A stretch of 64,000 bases of DNA from Gonocerus acuteangulatus (Eukaryota > Arthropoda > Insecta > Hemiptera > Coreidae): contig OX328125.1 in the NCBI GenBank assembly GCA_946811695.1, positions 95,858,760 to 95,922,759 on the forward strand. Reading direction: 5' to 3'. Positions within the stretch are counted from its first letter, which is position 1, and each line of letters starts with the position of its first letter. Under the pieces are notes generated by a model. It searched no databases, was not told where the DNA came from, and saw nothing but the letters and a program-made list of their open reading frames with translations. Of the stretch, positions 54,882 to 63,987 are shown in pieces. The translations under genes were made by a program, and so were the position numbers.

Positions 54882-54975
54882 AAACTGTAATGCCACGTTG
54901 ATTACATCGGATCCCGTCCGATCGCCAAGTTATGCAACCTTGGGCGTAGTTGATACTCGGATGTCTTACCTGTTG
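54882..54975 (+). pseudogene. 5S rRNA pseudogene fragment
   Basis: CCACGTTGATTACATCGGAT, CCCGTCCGATCGCCAAGTTA, TGCAACCTTGGGCGTAGTTG and ATACTCGGATG follow 5S rRNA closely, with single-base losses. It is closer to 5S than the SINE copies and lacks the SINE tail. Truncated at both ends, so not functional. Confidence 0.7.
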
Positions 54976-55126
54976 AGAAAAGAAAAATATCTGACAAGTT
55001 GTCCTCTCTAATAAATAAAAGTCAGACTCGGAGGAACTGCGTCATCTTGGCGCATTTCCATAAATTTCATATCCTTAGTGTCATTTGGAAAGCTTAGAAT
55101 AGACATAGTTAAAAATTCGGTGAAAA

Positions 55127-55185
55127 ATTTAAGCACCTACTCCTATAAATACTGAATTTAAGCACCTACTCCTATAAATACTGAA
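55127..55185. repeat. Tandem duplication of a 29-bp unit
   Basis: ATTTAAGCACCTACTCCTAT then AAATACTGA occurs twice in a row, directly before the dispersed repeat at 55183. Confidence 0.85.
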
Positions 55186-55257
55186 GGAAATAGAACTTTT
55201 ATGCGCCACAATGCTCTGAAAACTTACCTACAGTTGCCGAAAATACACACTAGTTCT
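55183..55257. repeat. 78-bp dispersed repeat, copy 2
   Basis: Nearly identical to 53552-53630 (a few mismatches), 1.6 kb away in the same orientation. Sequence outside these limits is not shared. Confidence 0.75.
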
Positions 55258-55706
55258 CTTTGACCTTTGCTCGGCGAAGTGTCCTTGCAAGTCTATTAAC
55301 GCAAAACATGTAAGCGATATGATTTTTTTCACAATAATTTCTCCCCCCAAAATTGATGTTAGAATTATTATATATAAATACAAATTTAAACCACCGTTAT
55401 TTTTATGATCTATGGTTTCTGGAACGTAATCTTCTCTTGTCGGCACTTCCAGGGTCGAAGACATAGAGGGTGGGAAAAAATGCGTAAAAAGACAAAATGA
55501 AAACAACACGAGTCAGCCATTTGCAACTCTGGCAGTAGAACTCAGGATTCAGGGGCACCTGTTCGATCTAAACACGTCAATCTCAAGCCAATGTTGAGGT
55601 CATCGGAAGAGCTCGCCAAAGTACTTCCACCTTTGCTAATGATGACGGTCGCCAACACGAGGCATCGCAACCTAAAACAAGGTTTAGTAGACTGAAAGAT
55701 TATATG

Positions 55707-55708
<2 letters not shown>

Positions 55709-55771
<63 letters not shown>
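55709..55771. repeat. (TA)n microsatellite
   Basis: About 30 TA units. Confidence 0.9.
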
Positions 55772-55934
55772 TGTGAATCAATTTGGAAAATCGCGATTTC
55801 AATTTCAGTACAACTCATAGTCTTTTTACATAAGATATATTTTTTTATGATGAATCTACTTCCAAAACCATAATCACCAGACAATACACCCTTGGCGAAG
55901 CAGGGACCTCGTTCAACAAGCCCATCACTTCAAC

Positions 55935-56035
55935 CTTAGGACGTGCCCCTAGACCTAGAGACCTTAGGACGTGCCCCTAAACCTAGAGACCTTTGGAAGT
56001 GCCCCTAAACCTAGAGACCTTAGGTCGTGCCTCTA
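55935..56035. repeat. 28-bp minisatellite, four copies
   Basis: The unit CCTTAGGACGTGCCCCTAAA then CCTAGAGA is repeated nearly perfectly. The third unit has TTTGGAAG for TTAGGACG and the fourth GTCGTGCCTC. Confidence 0.9.
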
Positions 56036-56212
56036 AAATTCCCCAGTATCCAGGGCCAATGACCATGACATCTCGAGGTTCTGTTTTGTGTCGTCGTGCA
56101 GTATTGATGGGAATTCCAATTCTTCTTTTGGCCGCTTAGAGTTTAATGGGAAAGTCCATTGGTACGAATTAGTTCGTAATCATAAATACGGAGACAATTT
56201 TTAAATAATTCT

Positions 56213-56348
56213 GGAGGTCCAATGGCCGTCAACGTTAAGGAGGGTACTCCGTGTCTAAGGTCATGGATTCAATTCCCAGTAGGGATAGTGAGTATAGGTG
56301 AAAAAAAGGCATTAGTCCTATCTAGGCTAGAAAAGGGTGATGATAAAT
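56213..56348 (+). repeat. tRNA-derived SINE, head and body
   Basis: AGGTCCAATGGCCGTCAACG (A-box region), ACTCCGTGTCTAAGGTCATG, the B-box-like GGATTCAATTCCCAGTAGG, then GGCATTAGTCCTATCTAGGC and TAGAAAAGGGTGATGA. The tail is missing. Confidence 0.7.
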
Positions 56349-56679
56349 CAAAACAATGTAAAACACACAAACACAGTGACTGTCGAGGCAGCAAGCTTGA
56401 GACACAGACTGGCTACAAGATGTAGTTAGATCCGCATCCTGTTGCCTCTGGCGTTAACACTTATAAACCTAAGCAGTGTGGGGGCGCGGCTACATGTCGT
56501 ATAAGATTCTGTAATATCCGACAACATTTCAGTTGAATTACAAATGATAAAGCTAAAGGCGATTGTAATTGGTTCTATGATTTCGCCAACAAATTCACAG
56601 TCATCAAGGGGGGGGGGGGAATTAATGCAAGATCAAATTAATAAATCAATATTTATAAATCAATAAAGCAATTATTAAA

Positions 56680-56880
56680 ATCCAGACAACGCCGATGATG
56701 TAAGAATAGAGACAACGACCAATATTGACAGAGTAACTGTAAATAGTGATGGTCCGAGGAATGGACCCTGGAGGAAACCAATAATAAAGATAACTGTATG
56801 CATAAACCAATAGCGGTCTTGGAGAATAGCCTCGAATCTAGACAATGGAGGTTACAGTAATCTCTTCAGATATACCAGCT
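56680..56880 (-). pseudogene. LINE reverse transcriptase fragment (block 4)
   Basis: Minus-strand translation reads LSRFEAILQDRYWFMHTVIF, then GFLQGPFLGPSLFTVTLSIL, like the QRYQFV...GVPQGSILGPLLF region of LINE RTs of the CR1/L2 type. About 60 codons, with substituted invariant residues. Confidence 0.45.
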
Positions 56881-57314
56881 GCAGTAGGTCATTCTTATAG
56901 ACTTTTTTAATTTTTTATTTCCTCCGCCATAGTTAAGACTTAGGGAATTTTCCACACCAGGGTCGTGAAAGGTTTTTGACCACGCATCATGGGTGTATAT
57001 AAGGGGGGCTGCCCCCCCCCCTGATTTAATCGGTACAAAATTTGTCGCATAGACCTTAAAAATAAATTAAATAAGACCACTTAGTTCAGAAAAAATATTT
57101 TTTGGGGGGTGTAATAGCGTTTTAGTTGGCTGACCATTCAACGTTCAAGATTGTTAGTATTCCATACCCCCGATATTCTCCCAGCTCCCGAAATTATTTC
57201 CTATATATGCCCTGCCACGCATCTTATTTTTGAAAGAAAATAATGATATAACAATAAGTTGTGTATATATATATATAAATATATTATTTATTCTTGTAGA
57301 TGACCCAAAATATC

Positions 57315-57590
57315 TAAATTATTTTTGATCGTAGGAGGCATGTGGTCGTTAAAGCAGTAGTCCTCTCTTCATACTAATATATTTAATAGGCCCGACATGT
57401 TTCGTGCATATTTTCGCACCTCTTCAGGTATTAAGCCAGACTCCAGAGTGACTAGATGTTAAAGAGAGGAGTTCCTAGCATGAAGTGTCCCTGAATAGGT
57501 GCGAAAATATGCACCTATTAAATAAAGTAGTATGAAGACAGGAAGACTGCTTGAACGACCCCATGCCCCTAAGATCAAAAAGAATTTATA
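57315..57590 (-). mobile_element. Family C hammerhead foldback element
   Basis: The left arm 57315-57430 and right arm 57479-57590 are inverted copies (GATC-TAGGGGCATG, TCGTT, AAGCAGT, TCTTCATACT, TTTAATAGG, GCATATTTTCGCACCT). The left arm carries an intact hammerhead on the minus strand; in the right arm the 14 bases GAAACATGTCGGGC are missing. The right side is cut by the pogo-like element at 57591. Confidence 0.65.
57382..57438 (-). ncRNA. Hammerhead ribozyme, type I, family C
   Basis: On the minus strand: CTGAAGA (57427-57421), helix II GGTGC-GAAAATAT-GCAC, GAAA (57403-57400), then CAT and GTC (57396-57394). Helix I: C57428 pairs with G57393, and beyond a GGCC internal loop UUAAUA (57434-57429) pairs with UAUUAA (57388-57383). 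Helix III could be the 2-bp A-U, C-G with an AU loop, or the palindrome ACAUGU in a dimer. All core bases are intact. Predicted cut after the base at 57394. Confidence 0.7.
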
Positions 57591-59337
57591 GGGGAGACTG
57601 TTGTACCTTGGATCAAAATTTACTTTTATATTTTTTTAAAAGCCATTTTCCAAAATATTCCAACAGAAAAACTCCCTCCTGATGACACAATTATTCCTAC
57701 ACAATATGTATTTTTTGAGAATTTGAATATTAAACGGTTGTAAAGAAAAAAATATATTTATCTTTTATTTAAACGTGATCAATGGTACAAGACCATAATG
57801 TACCATTGATCACGCCCTAGTGTACCTTGGATCGTCAACGTCAAGTACCTATAAGGAAGATAATATGTGTTAATAACAACATTTTATATAGAAATTTGTA
57901 TTTTATTGTTTATTTATTGTGTTTCGTATTTTGTACGATAAACACACTGAGTTAAGTCTTCTAAGAGATCAGGAATTTATTATAAATTATTTTATTGTTT
58001 CATTAGACACATAATTAAGATTTTATTAAAGTTTAGCCTAATTTTTATTTACAAACATGTGCAAATTAGTTACAATATGAATCATAAAACTAGTAATTAG
58101 AAAAATTAGGTATGTAAAAGACTCAAAATTAGTTAACGTTATAGCGAGAAAAGTCTACTTGGATCCACAACTGCCCATCAGTTCTTGCCGATCCACTTAA
58201 TTCTATTGGGGTTGGCAGTTTTACCACAATATCTTCTGCTACAACATGAAATATTTCTTCAGATTCTTTCTTGAAGGATTTTGCACCGTGGTCACGCCGG
58301 TCTCATCTTGGTTCCAAATCCTTTCCGGAAGGAATGGTCCAAAGCGCTTGTGGACATCTTCCAAAAAATCTACCTACATTTGATTTATTGAAACTAATTG
58401 CACGTGACATACTCGCTTTTCAGGTTTTCTGATTGCTAAACCACCTTCCACGGAATACCGTTTCAAAAATAACCTCATCCACTCTTCTCCGTCAATTTGA
58501 CTTTTGTTCCATATAGACAGAAACATTTTTTTGTTTTCCACAGCAAATTTGTAGGCTAATTCGCGAACCTGCTTTTTTGATAGGCCATAATTCATTTTTG
58601 CTATAGTTCTAATATAATCAACTAATTTTAGTTCTCCTTCATCCGTAAACACCTTCTTGACATCATATCTAGCTTTATACTCGAAGTTTGTTGCTCCAGA
58701 TATTTTGAAAGCATTAAGATGCTATAGAAGTGTAGCAAATTTTACATTGAAAACTCTGCAAGCTTTTCTTACAGATATCCTCCTCTCTGGAGGTCCAGTA
58801 TCAGCTTTTTCATTGATTCAGGGTCTATAGGATTTAGTTTTTTCCAACTTTTACTTCGTAGCATACTGATAAATAACAAAAAAAAAAAAAAAAAAAAAAA
58901 AATGATCGTAACATAATGTACCTATGATCATTGATCAGTGGTACAGGATGTTGTTTTGATCCAAGGTACACGATGGTATGCTTTTCCAAACTTGGCCTTC
59001 TCAACATTCTAGGTTAAGTTTAAAACTGAAACATAGCATAACAAATTACTCACCAATAAGCAGTTATTTAGTAGAATTTGATTTAAAACCCAGAACACAA
59101 TTGTCAACTTGTAAAAAAATAAACAGTAAAACCAAAAGTTGTTACTTTTTGAGTAAAAAAACTGTACTTCTATTTTACACGAAAACAGTAGCACATGGAC
59201 AAATATTCTCACCCATTGCTTGGTCTTTACTAAGTAAACATTGTCTATGTACAGTTCCACCATGTAGGTAGCAGTACCTGTCAAGAAACTAAAGGATGAT
59301 CCCAGGTACACTGTGATCAAGGTACAACAGTTTCCCC
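57591..59337 (-). mobile_element. pogo-like DNA transposon, degraded, with TA target duplication
   Basis: 1747 bp, flanked by TA (57589-57590 and 59338-59339). The left end GGGGAGACTGTTGTACCTTG then GATCA is matched by the inverted right end GGGGAAACTGTTGTACCTTG then ATCAC. A second inner pair, GATCAATGGTACA (57777) and GATCAGTGGTAC (58933), with further copies of the GATCxAxGGTAC motif, may be transposase sites. A damaged pogo-type transposase lies inside. A poly(A) tract is at 58880-58902. Confidence 0.75.
58150..58865 (-). pseudogene. pogo/Tigger-type transposase, N-terminal half
   Basis: Minus-strand translation: MLRSKSWKKLNPIDPESMKK then a Psq-type helix-turn-helix (SVRKACRVFNVKFATL, after a frameshift). 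The open frame 58374-58652 then gives FTDEGELKLVDYIRTIAKMN, LSKKQVRELAYKFAVEN and EEWMRLFLKRYSVEGGLAIR KPE, the CENPB-type DNA-binding domain. After a stop, ERIWNQDETGVTTVQNP has the first catalytic Asp (DET) of the DDE domain. The remaining DDE domain is deleted. Related to host genes such as CENP-B and jerky-like, but the transposon ends identify this as a mobile copy. Confidence 0.7.

Positions 59338-59340
<3 letters not shown>

Positions 59341-59388
<48 letters not shown>
59341..59388. repeat. (TA)n microsatellite
   Basis: About 22 TA units, directly next to the right end of the pogo-like element. Confidence 0.9.
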
Positions 59389-59599
59389 TTTTTTTAGATA
59401 TATATTGTTTATCTTGTACTAGTGTCTAAATTAATTAATGTTTCATAATACTATTGCATGTCGTTTTTGTTATCAACTGATGATGGCACATATGTATTAA
59501 AAGGCATTGTACAATTGTTGACATTGTAAATATGTAAATTATCATTCATTAGTAAAAATAGCCAAAGCTACCAAGCGTTTAAATAAATAAACAAATAAT

Positions 59600-59780
59600 T
59601 TAATGTTTTCTGGCTATGACCGTTTCGATTTGGTAATAACGGAAGTTTCGCCAGACATTCTGCCAGCTTCTTCGGGGCTATTTCTAAGAAAGACCGGGGT
59701 TCTTAGAAGGAAACCTGAAGAAGCTGGCAGAATGTCTGGCGAAACATCGGCTGTTATCAATTTGACAGGGTTATATCCAG
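59600..59780. mobile_element. Foldback with hammerhead-like arms (family D)
   Basis: GTTTCGCCAGACATTCTGCC then AGCTTCTTC (59646-59674) is inverted at about 59720-59749 as GAAGAAGCTGGCAGAATGTC TGGCGAAAC. In the second arm the plus strand reads CTGAAGA, a GC-rich segment that can pair with G-U help (GCTGG...CTGGC), GAAA, CATC, GG: the order of a hammerhead, but with ATC in place of GTC. The first arm has CCGAAGA and is further off. Confidence 0.5.
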
Positions 59781-60784
59781 GAGACTTTATAACATTAAAT
59801 AAGATGTACCGTGAAAATCTACAAGAATTATAAACAAATAATTTACAGAACAATGAAGCGGCTTAACAGAATGCCTTAATTTTCAGATATAATGATATAA
59901 AAGGGTATATAGTGATAGAAAATTCATTTATAAACATTCCCATAAAGAATAAATCAGAGTTCTTACTTGTTCTAAATAAATTCTAGATTTATAACAAGAA
60001 GGACTGATTTCCACGCCAAGTGACATTGTCTGGAACTCACGACAAACTATTTTTAATTCTTGTACATGAGGTTTAGCTTGAAGAAAACACTATCAGCGCC
60101 AGTTATAGATAAGGTTAATGGCTTTTAAGAAAGAAAAAAAATGACACAATCGTTTTTTTCTTCTGTTTTTACGCGAACTCTTCATATCTGAGTATTTCCG
60201 GAGGAAGTGAGCAATTGAGGCTGGAGTTGTGACGTAATCTAGGCCCAGTTCTCCCTACCTCTTTGCCTTATCTCCTTCTTGCAATCTCTTTGACTGGACT
60301 CTATAAACTACGTAATACTCTCCAGGCAATCGTTTCAGATGATTTAATTTTGTCTGTTTGTTTTACTCAATATATTTTATTCTTTCACATTTATAAATAG
60401 AATGATTTATTGAATAGTTATTCATCAGCTATTTATTAACTAAGGCTGCACCTACATTGACCCGTATTTCTCCAAACAAACTAGGATCTCAAGGGAGGTG
60501 CCTGCGTTGGCCCCGACCCGACCCGATCCGATCCTACGACTACCGATTCCCCAGGACTTCCAAACTTGTTTTTTTCTAGACCTATATCGGAAGACCGACG
60601 CACAGTGGGGCCAAACGGCATATTGTGTTTCCAAAAAAAGCTACATCCTTTAAATCTTAACCGTTTTCAATTCATTTTTTAAAATAAAAGCTAATACAAT
60701 TTAGAACAACTTTGTTTTTTGTTTCCCTTGTTTATTATATTACGTGGAAAGAAGTTAAATTCACGAAGTTTTTACAGTTGAAAA

Positions 60785-61625
60785 TATTTTTTTTTTAAAT
60801 TTTTTTTATTATTATTGATTATTACAACAATATGAGTTAACATATTTCTAGTAATATTGCTGGTTCTGTTATAATGACATTGTGAGGCTTGATGTGGGAA
60901 TATGAACAATTACAAAACCCACAATAGTAATGCATTAAAGAAAAAATAAATAAATAAATAAAAAGATAATATAAAATAATAATGAAACAACTGTAAACAA
61001 TTTTAAATGAAAATATAACACACTTTGTGCACTGCAGATGTTAAAGCAAATTGTCTCTAGGCCACCTCCGCTTCAGCCTTCTATGGGGATTTTGTGGATT
61101 TTGGAACGAGGATAGAGAATTTATCAAAGGATTTGGATGGCCAGGGAGATTGGATTGGAACTTCTGATAGACTGATTTGGCCAGGGATTGGATAAAGGGG
61201 ATATTGAAGTCATTATGGAGGGTTAGGTTCGAGACATAGTAAGGGGCATTGGATATTTTTCCAAGGATTTTGGATTGCATTGTTTGTATTCTGTAGGAAT
61301 TGGAAGGTTTAGCGGAACCCCATAGTTCAAGTCCATAAGTCCATATTGGTCGGAGTATGGTATTGTATATAAGTCGTTTGTTAGTCAATGAAAGTTTCGA
61401 GCGTTTATCCAGTAAGCGTGATAAAAGTCTAAAGCGTCTGTTTAGTTCCTGTCTTTTCTGTGTTATGTGTGGCTTCCAAGCTAAGCGTTTGTCTAGTATC
61501 AGTCCTAAGTATTTTACTTGCGATTTCTGCAAAGACTTACTTCGTAAGTCAAGCTGCCCGCCAATAACCCTCCAAAACATTATAATTCCGCAGAAAATAA
61601 AATAACATTTCATTTTTCATCTAAC
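60785..61625 (-). pseudogene. Jockey-like LINE, 3' end
   Basis: The minus frame 61041-61613 reads DLRSKSLQKSQVKYLGLILD, KRLAWKPHITQKRQELNRRF, LSLTNKRLIYNTILRPIWTY, GLELWGSAKPSNSYRIQ and ends PRRWPRDNLL-like, the RT C-terminal region of Jockey-type elements. The 3' UTR runs to a poly(T) near 60785-60810 (poly(A) on its strand). It is the best preserved of three copies in the window. Confidence 0.75.
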
Positions 61626-61734
61626 TTGATATCATCACTGAAATCGTTGAAATTAAACATTCAAATCCTGATTAGCCTTGAAAAAAAAAAAACGTAAATT
61701 TATCTTGATTCAACACTGGAATTAATTGAAATAA

Positions 61735-61950
61735 TTTATTTATTTAATATTTAACGTCCTTTATTATTGACAACGAATTTTAGGGCGGATTATCTAAAGG
61801 TTAACACCCTTTTCTAGCCAGGACAGAGCTGATGCCTTTACTTATTTCGAAAGAAAAGCAATCACTCCTTGAGGGGATCGAACCCACGACCTTTGGCACG
61901 GAGTGTTAAGTGCTCACACATTAACACTCACGGCCACGGGGCCTCCAATT
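61735..61950 (-). repeat. tRNA-derived SINE, nested
   Basis: The minus strand: GGAGGCCCCGTGGCCGTGAG, TGTGTGAGCACTTAACACTC, the B-box-like GTGGGTTCGATCCCCTC, then GGCATCAGCTCTGTCCTGGC, TAGAAAAGGGTGTTAACC, AATCCGCCCTAAAATTCG. Best preserved head of this family. Confidence 0.75.
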
Positions 61951-62279
61951 AAAATAATATTTACTATAGATAATAATTTTAATAAAATAAATAAAATGCT
62001 TAAATATTATCACTGTTATTAATTTTTATATAAACTATTTTATAAATTATTCTACTATTTTATAAATTATGCTCCCTGCTACTCAAACGCACTGATGAAC
62101 ACATAACTGAGTATACAACTAAATATAAACATAAACAGTACAGATACACTTCACAACTTTATTTACAATTTATTAAGATTTATTGTTTAATGATGTTCTT
62201 ATAAATAACGTTTTAATTATTTTATCGCCTTTTAGCGTTAAACAATAAATGCAAGAGTAAATAAATTATTCAATAGGTA

Positions 62280-62372
62280 AATAAGGTGGTAATGTCCTTA
62301 GTAGTAGATGCACCTAAACAAAAAAAAAAAAATAATAAAAAAATAAAAAAAAAGATAAAAAAAAAATAGGTA
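62280..62372 (+). repeat. SINE tail with A-rich end
   Basis: GGTGGTAATGTCCTTAGTAG then TAGATGCACCTAAAC (62285-62319), followed by about 50 mostly A bases. It matches the shared SINE tail. Confidence 0.6.
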
Positions 62373-63407
62373 ACTTTTGTGCTTCCACATCTACCGGAGT
62401 TGGAATATGCTTGCATTCATTACGAAGGCTACTTGTATAAGGGTAAGAAGAGTTTTAAAGTTTCGTTCGTGGCAAATCTGTTGTGTTTTAGAATGTTAAG
62501 TTCACAAAAATCTTTATGCCGTGCCTCTTGGGCTTTTTCAGATAAATCGCCTATTTCTTAAATTAATACTAGATTTACCAGACCTGAAGCGGCTATAAAT
62601 GTCTATGACAAAAAATATATTGGTTACTTATAAATTTAAAGTAAAATTAAGTTCATTAAATTTAGTTTCTACTTATAGCTACAAAAGTCCCGTCCTTTAG
62701 GAAAGCAAACATCCTTTAGGAAAGCAAATGTTATATATAGTAGGAATTTAGAATTGAAATTACACGACCAGTCAAAATGATTGGTCTGGTAAATGTAGTG
62801 TTCACTACAGTGGAATCCACTGAGTGGAAATCACTCATTTCCACTTCACTACGAGTTCATTACTGACGAGCTGTCACTAGATCGGATCGGATAGGGACCA
62901 ATGTACGTACTCACGTCGGTCACTGTCTGCCGTTGTCGGTCAAACGATATCGGATCCGGAGAAATACGTGTCCAATGTAGGTGTGGCCTTAGACGGTAGA
63001 ATCGGCTAATTAACATTCATGTAATAATAGTATAATTAATAGTCATGTTTAAATTATAGAGTCAAAACATTGATTTTGTTATAAAAAATATTTTATGAAA
63101 TCAATAGTCGTTGCACCTGCTTGTATCCGAGTTTTATTTTTGTAAATAACATGAAAAAAGTTCATTCAACGAGGATAGACAACAATGCGGGGTAATAACC
63201 CTTCGCCGTGGACAGGAAAGATATTAAAAACAACCAAAAAATTGATGATTCATCTCCAATTCTTGTAATGACCTTCCCGCAGATTTTACCCCTACAGAGT
63301 ATCTTTCCTTTTTCTGGTTTCGTCTCTGATTGCTTCAGTGATCTGTGGAGCTTTTGTATACTGGACACATGGGAATAATTCATAACTCCAGCAAGCTGTA
63401 GCCCGTA

Positions 63408-63869
63408 CAGTTAGATGGAATAGTTCTAACCGCATGCGCGACATTCTGAGGGAATATTCCCAACGGTTTCGCCATTTACATCACAATTTCAAAGTACAAC
63501 AAAAAGAAACGTGAAACACAATAAGAACTGACTGTGTCTCGTTTTGGAGCAGGAACGTTTATCAACACACAGTGCTGAGGCTAAATACAATTTAAAATAT
63601 AACGTTGCCTGTTCAAATTGATGATCTTGTTGGAGGGAAAAGATCCTACATTCCCGGGACAGAAAATTGCTGGTAATAATTCTTTCAGTTATAAACTTAT
63701 CGCTAGGAGGTTTATAACGTTTTTAGTCTTTGGCTAAGTATTGATAACATAACCATGTTTTATTGAGTTTAACGTATCGTGTTGTTCATTGAAATGCAAA
63801 TGGTGAAACTGTTGGGAATATTTCCCTGAGAATTTCGCGCTTGCGCAATTTAACTTTTCCGTCTATCTG
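63408..63869. mobile_element. Tc1/mariner-like MITE
   Basis: 462 bp with long (about 75 bp, near 80 percent) terminal inverted repeats: left CAGTTAGATGGAATAGTTCT, right (inverted) CAGATAGACGGAAAAGTTAA. Shared GCGCGA, TTCT-AGGGAA, TATTCCCAAC and GTTTC-CCATTT. TA on the left; the right flank is AA, probably mutated. No coding potential. Confidence 0.65.
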
Positions 63870-63931
63870 AACAGGCTATACAAAACTTTCCAAAACGTGC
63901 ATTTGACATACATTATATGGAAGCGTGTCGT

Positions 63932-63935
<4 letters not shown>

Positions 63936-63985
<50 letters not shown>
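63936..63985. repeat. (TA)n microsatellite at a Helitron end
   Basis: About 25 TA units ending directly at the Helitron terminus 63986. Confidence 0.9.

Positions 63986-63987
<2 letters not shown>

Larger units (their letters stand above)
60440..62992. mobile_element. 2.55-kb element with about 34-bp terminal inverted repeats, with nested insertions
   Basis: The left end CTAAGGCTGCACCTACATTG then ACCCGTATTTCTCC (60440-60473) matches the inverse of the right end, CTAAGGCCACACCTACATTG then ACACGTATTTCTCC. Subterminal GATCCGATCC and GATCGGATCGGATA are also inverted. No transposase is seen; a Jockey fragment and a SINE sit inside. The superfamily is not assigned and no target duplication is clear. 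Confidence 0.65.

Noticed and set aside
55684..55884. Minus frame with repeated Tyr-Ile
   Set aside because: Again a (TA)n tract.
59009..59320. 103-codon minus frame at the right end of the pogo-like element
   Set aside because: Lies in the 5' terminal region of the transposon, ahead of the transposase start; no motif.
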